Below are positions 31,438 to 43,754 of a DNA stretch of 64,000 nucleotides, piece by piece (the stretch's first letter is position 1; each line of letters opens with the position of its first letter). Under the pieces are notes generated by a model. That model made no database searches. It was given only the letters and a program-made list of their open reading frames with translations, and was not told the origin of the DNA. Source of the stretch: Meloidogyne chitwoodi (Eukaryota; Nematoda; Chromadorea; Rhabditida; Meloidogynidae); NCBI GenBank assembly GCA_015183035.1, contig JACZZP010000010.1, positions 558,001 to 622,000 on the forward strand, read 5' to 3'. Position numbers and translations under genes: made by a program.

Positions 31438-34400
31438 TTATTTTTCATCATTTTCTTTAAATTGAGAATTATTTAAAATAATTGCTTTTTTAGAAACTTT
31501 ATATAAAAGCCTTTAAAAATTAAAAAATAAATTTAAAAAATATTTAAAAAAAAATAACTTTAAACTAGCAAAATATCCAGTCAAAAAGTCATCTTCTAAA
31601 TAATTTAATTCTGTATTTTTACAAAATTGTTTGACCAAAAAAGAACATTTTTTTAAATTTGGACGAGGCATTGTTGGAAATAAATGATGTTCTATCTTTT
31701 TTATTTAAATTGTAATATTTATTTTTTAATTTTAAAATAAAATTAATTAATTTTAAAAAATTGAATTAATTATATTTAAATATTTTTTAAATTAAAAAAT
31801 ATTTAAATTATTTAAAAAAAATAAAATTTAAATTAATATAATCAAAAAATAAATTAAAAGATCTTGTTTATTAAAATAAAATAATTAATAATTTTATTTT
31901 TAATTTTAAATAAAATTACTTATATTAAAAAAATTGAAAATTTTTGGATTATCTCCTAATAATTATATAAATAAATTATTAAAAAAATAAAAAATAAAAT
32001 TTAAATTGATTTAATCAAAAAATAAATAAATTAATTTAAAAAATAATTTAAAAAAAAAAACCTGATAATTAAGTCCTCCCCAAAACCAATCAACAAAACT
32101 TTAAAAAAATTAATTAATTAATTAAATTAATTTAAAAAATAAAATAAAACTAACGGTGAACTTTTCATATTTCTTGTAGTGAGAATGTGTAAAGCAGCAA
32201 AATTATTTAAAAGACCAGAATTTTCTGGAAATTTAGGAACAGAATTGTGATTATAAGAGACTACTAAAGCTATTAATGTTCCAGCACCTTTTTTTAAATT
32301 TTTAAAAAATTAAATTAAATTTAAATAAATTAAATTTAAATAAATATTTAATTAAATTAATACCTAATTGAGAAATTAAAAAATAATAAATTCTAATAAA
32401 ATTAGAAGGAAGTAACCAAAGTTGAAAAAATACCCAAAACCAATGTAAAAATAATGTTAACTTTATTTTAAAAAAATAAATTAATTTATTTTTTAATTAA
32501 ATTAATTCTCTCGTTATAAGGACAGACACTTTACCCATTTATTCGCAAGAAAAAAATTAAAAAAATATATTTTTGCGAATAGATGGACCTAAAATATTAA
32601 AAAAAGTTTTTCCAAAGGGTGACCTTATAACGAGATTTAAAAAAAATTAATTTTTTTTAAATTTAAAAAATAAATTTACTTGTTCAAAAAAAGCAAATTT
32701 TCTATGTTTTTTATATTCAGATTTATTAGAATTAATTGAATGTAAAATAGATTGAGTTAACCAAGAAACACGTAAAAGAGGATACATTAAAGTAAAATAA
32801 CTTTAAAATTTTAAATTTAATTTTAAAAAAATTTTAAAATTAAAAAACATACAAATATTGATATGGAATAATTAAACGAACAATTAAATTATTTATTAAT
32901 GTTTTTTGTTTAAATAAATCACTTGGAACCTTTTAAAATTAAATTTAATTTTAATTTTAAATTATTTATTTAATTAATTAAAAAAAAATAATAAAAATAT
33001 GAGAAAATGTTTTTTTAATTAAATTACCTATTTTAGAAAATATTATTAAAATTACCAAAATTATATTTATTAAATTAATTTAATTTAATTTTTGTACCCT
33101 TTTTTAAGATTTTATTTTAGAGATTTTAATTAGTTTTATTTTTTATTTTTTTAAATCTAATTTTCCATAAAATATACGGTACATATTTTAGAATATTTTA
33201 ATTAATTTATTTTTTATTTTAAATTTATACCAAAGCTAAAAGTGGTGCCAAATCAATATCACCATCACGAGAAATAATATTAGTTGCTGCATGATGGAGA
33301 TTATGCTTTTAATTAATTTTTAAAAATATTAAAATAAATTAATTAAATATAACCTTATCTTTCCACCAATCCCTAGAAAATCCTTGAGCAAAATTACCAA
33401 AAAATAAAGAAAGAAAATCATTAAAACGTCTATTTTTTGTTGGTTGATGATGACAACATTCATGGCAAAGCCTTTTTTGAGGAAGAAAATATTTTTAATA
33501 AAATTAAAAATTAAATTAAATTTTAAATAAAATAAATAAATATTCTTTAAAAATAAAAAAAAATAACCATCCCAATTGTTGCCAACAAATAGCAAGTATT
33601 ATAGCAGAAAATAAATAAAAAGAATAATATTGTAACAAAAAAGTAATTAAAAATAAAATAATTATTTCTAACATTTTTTTTAAATAAAAGAAAGGTTGAG
33701 AAAGTAAAAGTCCTTCAGAATGTATTTTCTTTTTAATTTTTAATTTAATTAATTAATTAATTTAATTAAACCTGTCTAAGTTTTTCAAATTCAATTACTA
33801 TTTTCTTTTCCTGAGAAAATTAATTTTAATTTTTAAAAAATATTTTTAATTTAATTTTTAATTAAATATTTTTAATTTAATTTTTAAATTAAAATAAGCA
33901 AAAAAAGATTGAAAAATATTTAAAAAATAATGAATTAATAAATATTAAATTAATTAAATCCAAAAAAGATTTTTTTTATTTTTTTTTAATAATTAATTAA
34001 TTAATTTAATTAAATACACATATTTAAGGTAAATTTATTTAATATTTTTTAATAAATTAATTTTTTTAATTTATTATTTATATTTTATTTATTTTCGGAA
34101 TTTTCTGATATTTAAATAAATTAAAAAATAAATTTAAAAAAGATTGAAAATATTAAAAAATAATAATTTAATAAATAAATAATTAATTTAATACACATAT
34201 TTCAGGTAAATATTAAAATTTTTTAGTAATTTTAATTTAATAAATTATATTTTATTTAAATTTGGAATTTTCTGAAATTTATAGAAAATTAAAAAAATAA
34301 AAATAAATTTTAATTTAGCTTAAAAAATAATTTGATTAATTTAAAAATATTAAAAAAATAAATTAAATTTATTTTTTACCTTTTCCAAAGGAATATTATA

Positions 34401-34890
34401 ATTAATAACAACAAAATCATCATTATCAATAATTTCATTGTCTTCATCTTTTTGTGCTTTATTTAAGTTATTTTTTAATAATAAAGGTTTAATTATTTCT
34501 TTTTGTATTTCTAATTGTTTATAAGCCTTCTTTGAACCTTTTTTTAATTTTTTAAAATTAAAATAATTTTTTTTAAATTATTTTACCTTCATGAAATGCA
34601 TGAAAAATATGTGTAGCATCAGCATTTCTTTTTTAATTAATTTATTTTTTATTTTTTTTATATTATTTATTGAATAAATTTATTTAAAAAATAATTTTAA
34701 AATTAAAAATAAATAAAAATAAATAAAAATAAATAAAAAACCTATATTGATTAATTACAGGACCACCAGGATGTGACTTAACAAATTCATCACTTAAAGA
34801 AATCCAACGGTTATTTATTTTCATAATAAGTTGGTTTTCTTTTTCTTCTTCTTTTTCTTCTTCTTCTTTTTCATTATTTTTATTATCCAT
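31438..34890 (-). CDS. Front-end fatty-acid desaturase with N-terminal cytochrome b5 domain (FAT-3-like)
   Basis: ER-membrane desaturase that introduces a double bond between an existing one and the carboxyl end in polyunsaturated fatty-acid synthesis (family knowledge). Exon 1 (34890 to about 34743) holds an acidic N-terminus and the b5 heme motif HPGGPVINQYR; the next exon continues NADATHIFHAFHEG-like. The three His boxes are complete: CHECCHHQPTKN (near 33455), HNLHHAATN (near 33300) and QIEHHLFPTMPRP (near 31690, Gln and Ile separated by an intron of about 370 bp). Also visible are LSLFFGNFAQGFSRDWWKDK, IIPYQYLYFTLMYPLLR, FAALHILTTRNM and FVDWFWGGLNYQ. Wording and order match nematode delta-6 FAT-3 best, but delta-5 FAT-4 is closely related, so regiospecificity is not decided. 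Stop TAA at 31440-31438. All key residues are kept. Confidence 0.92.
32510..32634. mobile_element. Hairpin element in a desaturase intron
   Basis: Ends are CTCGTTATAAGG and CCTTATAACGAG. The inner arms CCCATTTATTCGCAAG / TTTGCGAATAGATGG resemble those of MITE family 1. Confidence 0.6.
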
Positions 34891-35504
34891 TTTTGTTAAA
34901 ATAAAATAAAATATTTTTTTATTTTTTATTTAAATTAAATTTTATTTTAATATTGTGCCAGAGAATTTTAAAAAGAATTAATTAATTTTATTTTTTTTAA
35001 TTTTTAAAATAAAATTATAACAAAATAATTATAACAATTAAATTTTTTTATTCTGCAAAAAAATGGCCTGATTGATTTTATTAAATATTACTAAATAAAA
35101 AGGAGGTTAAAAAATAACCTTTTTTATTTAATAGACTAAAAATTGATAACTACAAAGAAAAAATGATTAAAAAATTTTGTTAAATTTTTTTGAATTTTTA
35201 TGTAAAAAATAAGTTGTCAGGCCAGCAACAGTGCCTTTATCTTTAATGTAGATAGTAACAATGTTAGTGAAGAAAATGGAGCCTTTTGATGGGGAACAGA
35301 GACAAGCCAGGTCTTATTATATCTCCTACTTAACTGACGGATATATTGGCTTTTATACTATAATAAGGTTGCTGGTTTTTATAGTAACACTCCAACTTTA
35401 TCATACAAAACTATAAAAACCCAATCATTTTCTTCATTATTAACAATCTACAAAATCTTCATCAAACTGCGCCAACATCGTCTACATCAAAACAACAACA
35501 CTTC
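34891..35504. promoter_or_regulatory. Divergent spacer between the desaturase and copy C
   Basis: The left half is AT-rich desaturase upstream sequence. The right half (from about 35220) is homologous to the copy B 5' flank and includes the ~50-bp block 35347-35396 and ACTATAAAAACCC near 35410. No gene. Confidence 0.5.
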
Positions 35505-37732
35505 ATGCTCTTCCGCTGCTTGCATCCAGAGCTCGACCCCGGACCTTGGTCAAAAAAGACTTCAATGCTATGCTCTCTACTGTTGCTGCTTGCCTCATTC
35601 TCTGTTCTTCAAGCATCCGGACAGACCGAAATCGTTGGACTTGGCAAACACACGCTGAAGGATGGTAAAGTAATGCTCAACACAAGCTCGAACTCCAACT
35701 ATATTGGCGTCAAGAACATCGACTTTCCCGAATACGAAATGCTTCCGGGTGCCTGCGATGTTACGATCAAAGATGGCTTTATGTAATAATTCTTTTTATT
35801 TGTTTATCTAAATCAGATGATTTTCTTTTTTTAGTGAGCTTAAATACAACGGCAAATTATGCACTGTGGAACTGCTTAGCTACTTCAATAACACGATCAA
35901 GTTCAGGGCTGGAGTGAGACATAGCGGGGGGATTGGCAAATGTATTGACGAATTTGCTCATCATAATCTGTAAGTTTTTATTTTTATTTTTTAATATTCT
36001 TTCTATTTTTTATTTTTTTAGTCTGCCCTTCATCTATAGCAAAAACAACGATGTCATCAAAGATTTCAGCACAGGAGGTCCTTTCAACAAAACAAGCAAA
36101 GACAAAAAGTGCGGTAAAGAAAAGCAATGTCGTTCTGTGAGAGGGAACTGCTTTGAGTGGACGTCTCTTGAAGTTTTATGGAGTATAATCGGAGAATCTG
36201 ATGCTTATGGTCACACCAATTTGAGTAAGAAATATTTAACTGTTAAGATCTTACATTTTTGTTTCAGTTGCCGAAGTGGAATCAAACAAAAGATCAGTAA
36301 AGGTCAATGAGAGCGAAAACGAAGAGACTTTCGATTTGGAGATAGTCGCAAATGGCATGTTCAGGATGAATGAAGATGAATACTACATTCACTCGAATCC
36401 TATCTGTGCTCCAAAGGAAAATTCAACCGTATCACCAAAAGCATGGACAATCACAAATACACTTCTAAAGGATGAATATTTGCTTGTCTTCAGCATGCTT
36501 CCAACAAGTGTTTCTAAAGTATTCGATAGAAAATTCACAGGAGAAAAACCAAATATGCCGAACTGTACACTCTTCGTCCAATTTGTAAGTTTTTATTCTT
36601 ATAAAATATTGATTAATTTATTTTTATTCAGAGTACCGAACACTATCGTCTACTTACTGCCGTTCCTACTCCAACCTGTACAACAACATCGACAACCACT
36701 CAAACTACAACGACTACTACAACGGAAGCTCCTTCAACGACTACAACAGCATGTCCAACAATGAAACCAGATCCGGTCATAACAACGACAAAACCTCCAA
36801 CGACAGCATGTCCGGCTGCAAAAAAATGCCCAGAAGAAGCCAAAACAGGTCTTTATGTGGCGCTTGGAATTGGTTGGCTTCTTGTTGTGCTTCTGTTATG
36901 TGTTGGCGGCATTTCAATATGGTTCTGGATGAAGCAGACAGATAAAGAAATAGAAGTAACGATGCCTGAACAAGGAAAGGACAAATACCTTCGTGCACTC
37001 TATGATGCTGAGGTAAAGAAAAAGGGCCCTGTTGCTGTTGGAACTTTTGACAAATGGAAAGAAAATGTAAGTTTCTTTTAAAAAATGTTAAATCAAAATA
37101 TTATTTTCCTTTTTTTCAGAGAAAGAAGAACGAAAAGACAGCAGCAAAGGGACTTCCTTCAAAGAGAGATGGCAACACTGCAAATAAGAAGAAAGCAGTA
37201 AAAAAAGAACAGCCCAAGACTAAAAATGATATCGTTCAGGAGAAGTATGAAAAAGAATGGTACCAATATCTCTACAACAGTGAATATCTGCCAGAACTGA
37301 AGAAAAAGGGCATTGCAGTTGTTGGGACATTTGACGAGTGGAAAAAGGTAAAAAGTTATTTTTTAAAAATAAAATTATTAATTTATTTTATTATTACAGA
37401 ACAGGCCTCCTCCTGCTGCCACCACCATGATTGAGCAGTCGCCAATGACAAAAACAGCGATGGGCACTGATAAATCTGTGGTAGACAAAGGGAAATCATC
37501 GACAGGAGTGGATGGCAAGAAGTCAGCAACTGTGAAGGACATCGTCCAACCGTTTGCAGAGGATCCTGTGATTCCCGACCCTCCAAAGAAGGCTGAGAAG
37601 GTCAAAGATGAGGAATGGACATTGGAGGAGAATGAATATGACGATGATGGAAACTTGCTTCCAAAAGTGGAGAAAGGAGGGATAGAATGTCCTCCAAGTA
37701 CAGAGTCGGAGCGTATACTGTTATCCATCTGA
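35505..37732 (+). CDS. Type I membrane protein, lineage-specific family (copy C)
   Basis: Same seven-exon layout and about the same length as copy A. Signal peptide (SMLCSLLLLLASFSVLQASG); ectodomain with LPFIYSKNNDVIKDFSTGGP, LEVLWSIIGESDAYGH and ETFDLEIVANGMFRM; NITC-type Cys and sequons; then TEHYRLLTAVPTPTC and a Thr-rich stalk. The span is VALGIGWLLVVLLLCVGGIS. The tail has both VGTFD-x-WK motifs and the acidic end closing with SERILLSI at TGA 37732. Against copy A the ectodomain is clearly diverged, while the last three exons and the start of the 3' UTR are nearly identical at nucleotide level. Unknown function; a surface protein anchored to a conserved intracellular tail is the simplest reading. 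Confidence 0.82.
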
Positions 37733-40700
37733 ATGCAACAACGAAAGAGGGAGGGAGGGTGGGATGAGATGATAATAAATAGACAAATATATTCCCTTGT
37801 AAAAATATGTAATTATTGTTCTCCTATATACCCAATTATTGTTCCCCTATATATTCCTTTATCTCTAAACTATATATATATATTTGTATGCCTATTGTTT
37901 CTATTGTATGTATTATATATATTTGTATTTGATTGTATATATGTTGTAAATGTATAATAAATAAATATGTTTGTTGAATGATTTCTTTGATTTGATAATT
38001 TAGATATTAGTATAAGATTCTCTTATTTGAACTTGAAAATTAGAAAAATAAAAATAGTAACTCATAAAACTAAAATTTTGACTTTTCCAGCTTACTTCAA
38101 TTTTATTAATTTTAAGAGAATTTAGTAAAATTAAATATTCTATAATATTTTTTTCTAAAATAGCTTCTCTTAAATTAATTGGATATACATATAATAGTTA
38201 AAAGTAATCAAATTTTAATAAAATTAATTTTAACCTTTAATTTTTATTAAAAATTAAATTCTCATTTAATTAAATTTATTCAGTCAATTTAAATGTTTAA
38301 GTTTTTTTAATTTATTCCCAGGCTCGTTTATTTTTATTTATTTTAATTTGTTTATTATTCAAATTTATGTAACTAAATTTATTTAAAAAGGACATTAAAA
38401 TTCTCTAATTTTTTTAATTTATTTTATTCTTTTCCTTACAAAAATGAATAATTTTCTTAACTAAATTAAAAAATTTTTTAAATCTTTTTTTAAAATAAAT
38501 GTGAAATAATAGGCTAAAATTCTGAATTTTTACTTTAAAGTTTATTTTACAAAATCTGCGTCTTAAAATCTCCTTCGCGCCTAAACGACCCCAACTTTAA
38601 TTTACATATTCTTCTTCGTTTCCTGTCCATCTAAAAATTCTTTTTTAACATTAGCGCCTTTTTTTATTTTTTTTTAAATAAAATTCTCACAGTTTTATAA
38701 TAAATAAATAAGTCTTTAAATTCTTTATGTAAATAAATTTTATTTTTATTTATTTATTTTGTTTTCAAAGAAAATTGGGGGTTAAGCAGATTGAATAAAA
38801 AAAAGATTATTATCTAAAAATACAAAAGTTGGGTTAATTTAAATAAATAAAAGAATAAATAATAAATTTAAATAAATATATATTTTTTAATTATATTTGG
38901 CTTTTTTAATTTTTATTTAAAAAATAGTTTTGTTATTTTTACTAAAATTTGCTTCATTTTTAAATTTTATAAAATATTTAATTTTTTTTATTGTTAAATA
39001 ATTAGACTAAAAAAATATTTAAAATTTTAAGTTTAAAAAATTAAAAAATATTGTATTTTTCAATCCAATTGCTAAGATGTGTATCAAGGATAGGCAACAC
39101 TTTAATATCATTTTTTTTAATTTCAGAGTTTTAGGCTTTTTTTCTCTTTTATTTTTCGACTTTTTTCCCAACCTTGACGACATCTTTCTATTAAAATATA
39201 CTCTTTTTAAAGGGTAATTTTATTAAATTAGATATATATATTTTTTTAGTACAATTTTTATGTTTGATCATCATTATTTATTATTATTTATTTTTACTCA
39301 ATTATTAATTTATTTGTCCATAAAACAAAAGGAAATGGACATCATTTTCTTTTCTTTTCTTTGGTTGATATACTCTCCTCAAATATATTATTATTATTAT
39401 TTATTAAAAAAAGAAGAAGAAGGAAGATCTCAAGAGTGCGGCTTGGCGTTTCCCCTCCCCATAAAAAGCTCCTCTTGAGAAAATAAAAAAGCGATAACAA
39501 TTATATGCGCAGAAGAGAAGAAGAAGAAGAAGAAGACAGATGTTAAGAAAATAAAAAAATAATAAAAATGTTTTGTGTGGCCAAAAAGAAAATTTTTAAA
39601 AATTAAAGAAATGTACTATTTTTATAATTAAAAAGAGAAAAAAATAAATAAATGTGTAAAGAGGACATAAAAGAAATGGGGAAAAGAGGTTTAAAAATAT
39701 AATTTTTGGCCAAATTATATATTTTATTTTATCAAAATTCTTTGTCATTTTTTGGTTTTTTAAAAATTATTTAAATAAATAAAATTGCCAAAAAGACCTT
39801 AAAATCACTGAAATTGTATAAAATATTTTAATATATATTTTTCTCAAAGTTGCTAATTTTAAAAATATATTTTGAATTATAAGACAAAAAATGTCAAAAA
39901 AATTTAAAAAAAATTTCAAAATTCATAGATTTTTAAAATTATTTAAATTAAAATAATAATAATTTTTTTTTCTAATAAAAATGTTTTTTTAAAAATAATA
40001 AATATTTTATTTTTTAGATATATCCGGATTCAATTGAAACACTAAAAAAATGTCCATTCTCTTCTGACCTTGAAAATGAACCTTTTTCCCCTTCCTAGGG
40101 CATTCTTTTTTTGTTTTTTTTTTACAAAAACAACGACAAACTGCTCTCCCCTCAATTTCACCCTTCTCCATTATTTCCCTATTTATTCACATTTACTTTT
40201 ATTTTTGTTTCTCTCTTCTAAATTTATTTGCACCGTCCGAGGCCAGTCAACGGATAAAAATGAACAAACCTTTACCTACACATATCTTCTAATTTTTATT
40301 TTATTTTTTTTAGAAGGACATTTTTTGGCATTATAAAATAATATTATATTTATTTATTTAGAAATTACCTCTCCTTTTTTTATTAATTTTTACCTAATTT
40401 ATATAGAGCTAAATTAATAATTATTTTATTAGTAATAAATCCTCATTAATTTAATTTTAAATTTATTTTCTATTTTAACCTAACTTTGATATATTATTTT
40501 TAATTTTTTAAATTAATTTATTTTCAACTCTCCTATTTTATAAAATAAAATTTTATTTTTTAATAAAAGAATTAAATAAAAATTAAAATTTTTTTTTAAT
40601 AAATTAGAGAAATGTTTACCATTAAATTTAATTTTTATTATGAAAATTAATTAAAAAAAATATTTCTAAACAAAATAATGTTACTAATTTTTTATTTTTT

Positions 40701-41178
40701 TTTTAATTTTTTTTAAAATTTTTTGGTACTTTTTTCGGTATTTTTTGCTCTTATCCATCTTTTTACTTTGTGAATTAATTTAAAAAATTTTTAATAAAAA
40801 AATGGCAAATTAATTAATTAATTATTTTGTGTGGTCATCAAAAATATCTCTTTATGTCTCTTAAAATCTTTGACCTTCAAAAATAAAATAATTTTTCCTT
40901 TTCAAATTAAAAACATTTTTCCTCATAGAGAAGACATTGATCGCCTTTTCTTTTAATTTTTATTTTCTTTAAAAAAATGATTCTTATTTTAAATAATTTT
41001 ATTATATATTTTTTTAATTTTTAAGGTAAAAAACAATTAACGTCATTTTTAATTTGATTAAAATTTTTAAAAATATTTTTTGTTTAATTATTTTGTAAAT
41101 TTTATTTAATCAATGTAACCTCTCTTTTTTATTTTTTTTTAAATTTATTTATTTTCTTAGAGCTTCTAATATTATATA
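37733..41178. other. Long AT-rich intergenic region, left part
   Basis: The 3' UTR of copy C occupies the first ~250 bp (AATAAATAAATATG near 37957). The rest shows no supported gene. A GAA/GAAGAAG microsatellite lies at about 39410-39535. ORFs at 39260 and 40070 are low-complexity Phe/Leu/Ile/Thr readings of T-rich sequence. Confidence 0.5.
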
Positions 41179-42025
41179 CAGTGATTGGAAGTTCATACCA
41201 AAATCATACTCATACCTCATACTCATACTCATACCTCGGTATGAAGTATGAGTATGAGTATGCTGGAAAAAAATGACAGGTATGAAGTATGAGTATGATG
41301 TATGAGGTCTAAAAAAGTGCAAGTATGAGTATGAGTATGATAAAATTAGCAGGTATGAGGTATGAGTATGAAGTATGAGCAGTTTTTCCAAAAAAAGTGA
41401 ATTTTTGGCAACTAGAGGGCAATAAATTATAAAAAAAATTGCCTGCGGCGCTAAAAAGGGTGAATTTATAGCAACTAGATTTAAATTTATTTCAAAAATT
41501 TTCGCCTGCGGCGCTGAAAATGACTTGAGTTTTATAATCTATCCATCACGAAAATCCCTCTTTAACTGGATATACGGGTCTTGAAAATCATTTAACCCTT
41601 ATCGGGGAGAAAAATAGATTTGAACAGGAATAAAAATTTTTTAAATAAAGCGTACTTTAATTAAGAAAATTTTATACCTTATGATCTTTTAATAAGATTT
41701 TTTGTACCTTTATTTTGATTTTTGTTGATGCGAACTCTGCCATAAATAAATATCTCTTCCTAATTTTGCTAAACAATTAAAATTAGTTCATCCAGAAGAA
41801 ATAAAAAATGTCAATGAAAAATTGGAATAAAATATTTCAATGTATGAAAAGTATGATGTATGAGTATGAGGTATGAGGCCTAAAAAAGTGGAGGTATGAG
41901 TATGAGTATGATGTATGAGGGAAAAAATTAGCCGGTATGAGGTATGAGTATGAGTATGAGCAAATTTTTTAACCGGTATGAAGTATGAGTATGAGTATGA
42001 ACAAAATCGAAAATTCCAATCACTG
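41179..42025. mobile_element. Non-autonomous hAT-like element with internal TATGAG repeats
   Basis: 847 bp. Terminal inverted repeats CAGTGATTGGAA / TTCCAATCACTG (12 bp). Flanks are an exact 8-bp direct duplication ATTATATA at 41171-41178 and 42026-42033. Inside, blocks of GGTATGAGTATGAGTATG-type repeats at about 41197-41385 and 41835-42000 surround a unique middle. No transposase ORF. Confidence 0.8.
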
Positions 42026-43754
42026 ATTATATAATTATTTCCTAGACAATTCTAATATTTTTCTAATTAAAAAAATAAACAAAAATATATTAAATAATAT
42101 TATTTTTATTTTATTATAAAAATACTCTATTTTTAAATTTGTGTCTGATATTTTTAATTAAAAAAAAATAATTATTTTTTTTATTAAAAAATTTATTTTT
42201 AATAAATTATATTTGTATAACTCTTTTTATAATTTTAATGTTAAAATAGGCTTAATCATAATTTTAATAATTTCTTAATCATTTTTTTAAACTTTTCTGT
42301 CTTGAAAAAAAAATCCTTAAAGAAAAAACTAATTTTTCTTTAAATTTATTTCATTTTTTTAATTTAATTTTTTTTGTTATTTAATTTTATTTTATTAAAA
42401 AAAAATTTGTTGCAATTTAAAGTCAAGTGATTTTTTATTTTATTATTATTTTATAATTGAAAATAGTTGGCTCTGTTATTGTGTGATTTTAAAAAGGGAA
42501 AATAACTTTTTTAATTTGTTGAAAAGTTGATTGCATATTTTAGATAACTTTTATTTTTATTTTTTTAGTCAAAAATCTAGAAAATATTTATTTTTTTTTC
42601 TACAATTAAGCACATATATATCCCCCTTTTTATTATTATTTTACGATGATATTTATTTTTTATTCTCTTCATGTGCAAAATAAATATTCTTTTACTAACC
42701 AATTTACTTTTATTTTAATAAAAATATATCATGTCAATTTACCAAATTTATTATTACCCAATTTTAACTGAAAAACAATCAAAAAAAAATAAATAAAAAT
42801 GTCAATATTTTTTAAAAATAATTATTTATATATTTTAAATTTCTGCCAAAATTATTTTTTTATTTAATTTTGGCAAAATGTCAAAAAACATATTTTTTAT
42901 ATAATTTAAATTTAATCCCCTTTTTTAATTAAAAATTTGTTTAAGTAAAATTAAAAAATAGCAAAATAAGGAAAAGCATTATTTGAAATTAAATTTAACT
43001 AAATAATTATTTACATTCTGGCATCTTCATTTTCTTAAAATGAAAATAACCTCTCTTTATGGCCGCCTTTTCAATACTTTTTTTTTTCTTGATGGCCCTT
43101 ATTCCAAAAACAAGCGTTGCTCATTTCCGCCAATTTTCCATCTCTGGCTACACTTTTTTTCTTTTTTTCTTCTTAAAAAACCAAAAGAACACATAGAAAT
43201 GTCTCTGAAACTCTCGATATTTTTCAATATTTTTCAATATTTTCCTCATTTTTGGCAGAATATATTAAGGAGAAATAAATAAATACTTTCCCCTTTCCTC
43301 TATTTCCTCTCCTCTTTTTTCTTTCCTTTTTTGTATAGTTATTTTGAAAGAAAGAAAAAGAAGAAAGGAAAAAAGAAAAAAGGATCATGTTTAAAGCAAA
43401 ATTTGACCCCTTTTTTACTTATTGAATTTTTTTTTTTTGAATTTTTGACAAAAATTAATGAAATACCCAAAATTCTTTTTTAAAAAAAATTCTTACACTT
43501 GAACGACCAAAAAACAAATTTTTTGATGTATTTTTTCTTCTTTTTCTTTTGCAAGTAATTGATTGATTTTACCTTTCTCCTTCTTTAGATTAATTTTAAA
43601 TTCTTTACAAAATGTTATCTCTTGGCGTCATTTCTTTTATCTTTTTTTTAATTCTTTTTTTACATTGCCCTTTTTTAGTATTTTCTTTTTATAAACATTT
43701 AATTTTATTTTTAGATACTATGTAAAATTATAGTTAATTTAAAATAATCAAAAA
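42026..43754. other. AT-rich region upstream of sax-7
   Basis: No gene. T-rich runs throughout. The ORF at 43040-43282 is low-complexity. Presumably includes the sax-7 promoter; the only visible marks are poly-T/C tracts. Confidence 0.45.

Noticed and set aside
41149..41391. Minus-strand ORF rich in Tyr/Ser/His
   Set aside because: Reads through the TATGAG satellite of the hAT-like element.
41177..42027. Tc1/mariner origin (TA target site) for the 41.2-42.0 kb element
   Set aside because: The left flank ends TA before CAGTG, but the right flank is AT. The only exact flanking duplication is the 8-bp ATTATATA.
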